Shown in pieces: positions 30,395-31,315 of a stretch of DNA of 31,315 bases. A program made the translations under genes and the position numbers. The notes under the pieces were generated by a model, which saw only the letters and a list, made by a program, of their open reading frames with translations, had not been told where the DNA came from and did no database searches. How positions within the stretch are numbered: position 1 is the first letter of the stretch; every line of letters starts with the position of its first letter. Origin of the DNA: an uncultured Anaerolineaceae bacterium (GTDB taxonomy: Bacteria; Chloroflexota; Anaerolineae; Anaerolineales; Anaerolineaceae); NCBI GenBank assembly GCA_937920255.1, contig CALDSL010000101.1, positions 1-31,315 on the forward strand. The letters run 5' to 3'.

Positions 30395-31315
30395 ATGTTC
30401 AAACCAGTTTCACCGAAACTCAATGTAACGCTGATGGAAGAGGGCGTCCTGCGCTTCTGGAAGAAGCACGATATCTTTCACCGCTCGATGAGCGAGCGTA
30501 AAGGCGGCCCGGAATACGTGTTTTACGAAGGCCCGCCCACGGCCAACGGCCGGCCGGGCGTCCATCACGTGCTGGCGCGCGCCTTCAAAGACATTTTCCC
30601 GCGCTATAAGACCATGCGCGGTTTCCACGTCAGCCGCCGCGGCGGGTGGGACACGCACGGCCTGCCGGTTGAGATCGAGGTGGAAAAGAAACTGGGCTTC
30701 ACCAACAAACAGCAGATCGAAGCTTACGGCATCGAGAAATTCAACGAGCTGTGCCGTGAATCGGCGTTCACCTACATCCAGGAATGGGAGAAGCTCACCG
30801 AGCGCATCGCCTTCTGGGTCGATTTCGAGACGGCCTACATCACCTATAAGAACGAGTACATCGAGTCGGTGTGGTGGATCCTCAAGAACTTTTGGGAGAA
30901 AGATCTGCTCTACCAGGGTTTCAAAGTGGTGCCGTATTGCCCCCGCTGCGGCACGCCGCTCTCTGACCATGAGGTGGCGTTAGGCTACGAAGAGACGGAC
31001 GACCCGTCGGTATTCGTGCGCATGCCGCTGGTGGATGCGCCGGGAACTTCGCTGCTGGTATGGACCACAACGCCCTGGACGCTGCCCGGCAATGTGGCCG
31101 TGGCGGTGCATCCCAACGTGGATTATGTCACCGTGGAACGCGAGCTGCAGGAAGGCGGCACGGAGCGCTTGATCCTTGCCGAGGCGTTGCTGCCCAGGCT
31201 GTTTGGCGACGAGCAGCCAGCCGTGGTTGATCGCTTCAAGGGCCGGGCGCTGAAGGGCAAGCGCTACCAGCCGCTGTTCACCTTTGTGCCGCCCAGCAAA
31301 CCCGCCTACCGCGTG
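30395..31315 (+). CDS. ileS: Isoleucyl-tRNA synthetase, type 2 (3' end beyond window)
   Basis: The first 307 codons of a class Ia synthetase that charges tRNA-Ile; complete proteins exceed 1000 residues. The start has GGAGG four bases upstream. FYEGPPTANGRPGVHHVLARAFKD carries the HIGH-motif equivalent as GVHH (55-58). RYKTMRGFHVSRRGGWDTHGLPVEIEVEKKLG follows, characteristic of the IleS2 (eukaryote/actinobacteria-like) clade rather than E. coli-type IleS1. A zinc-type CPRCGTPLSDHEV segment and the start of the CP1 editing region (LLVWTTTPWTLPGNVAVAVHP) are seen. IleS2 enzymes are often naturally less sensitive to mupirocin; that property is only a prediction here. The KMSKS loop lies outside the window. 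Confidence 0.96.
   Translation, partial: MFKPVSPKLNVTLMEEGVLRFWKKHDIFHRSMSERKGGPEYVFYEGPPTANGRPGVHHVLARAFKDIFPRYKTMRGFHVSRRGGWDTHGLPVEIEVEKKLGFTNKQQIEAYGIEKFNELCRESAFTYIQEWEKLTERIAFWVDFETAYITYKNEYIESVWWILKNFWEKDLLYQGFKVVPYCPRCGTPLSDHEVALGYEETDDPSVFVRMPLVDAPGTSLLVWTTTPWTLPGNVAVAVHPNVDYVTVERELQEGGTERLILAEALLPRLFGDEQPAVVDRFKGRALKGKRYQPLFTFVPPSKPAYRV

Noticed and set aside
1..31315. tRNA genes, rRNA genes and CRISPR arrays
   Set aside because: I saw no tRNA arm pattern, conserved rRNA segment or regularly spaced direct repeat; the only repeats are the inverted elements described.

Overview
The window looks like chromosomal DNA from a GC-rich, fermentative Gram-positive-like bacterium. My best guess is a member of the Chloroflexota, class Anaerolineae. 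The reasons are indirect: several Pro/Thr-rich lipoproteins with Chloroflexota-style architectures (NBR1-type Ig-like plus CAP domain; concanavalin-like fold; PQQ-type propeller), a large secreted multi-module amylase, an L-lactate dehydrogenase, a Jag/KhpB protein, a transcriptional T-box in front of ileS, and no outer-membrane genes. No rRNA, tRNA, CRISPR array, transposase or phage gene was found.

Layout. 1-896: 5' part of comM (minus strand, running off the left edge). 988-2649: O-antigen-ligase-like membrane protein with a TPR tail. 2680-2857: non-coding inverted-repeat element A. 2991-4163: NBR1-Ig/CAP lipoprotein. 4428-8435: secreted GH13 amylase/neopullulanase-type enzyme with starch-binding modules, behind a long leader. 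8744-11137: secreted papain-family protease with a chagasin-like inhibitor domain in its N-terminal half. 11194-13054 (minus): a SAM methyltransferase and proC. 13136-14293: MalY/PatB aminotransferase. 14364-14594 (minus): small membrane protein. 14675-15328: DUF218/YdcF-like protein. 15409-15621 (minus): cold-shock protein. 15876-17321: TPR protein. 17414-21031: tightly packed operon of a lipoprotein, mtaB and a GH13 alpha-glucosidase. 21089-22781 (minus): tatA, a tatB-like gene and ldh. 23001-24362: two TrkA-type potassium-regulatory proteins. 24491-28215: rpmH, rnpA, yidD, a beta-propeller lipoprotein, yidC and jag. 28292-28443: inverted-repeat element B. 28596-29903: pyrimidine-nucleoside phosphorylase. 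30100-30379: T-box leader. 30395-end: ileS, partial.

How the genes work together. The secreted amylase would cut external starch-like polymers, the cytoplasmic alpha-glucosidase would finish the oligosaccharides, and lactate dehydrogenase would reoxidise NADH. This fits a fermentative starch degrader, but the link between these genes is inferred. The rpmH-to-jag block is the classical ribosome/RNase P/membrane-insertase cluster. It has one strong promoter and one terminator, and its unusual feature is a BamB-like propeller lipoprotein between yidD and yidC. No dnaA or DnaA-box cluster lies beside rpmH. All four convergent gene ends carry long palindromic hairpins. Several plus-strand genes have extended -10 promoters of the form TGnTAnAAT. 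The two intergenic elements A and B look like non-autonomous mobile elements or REP-type repeats.
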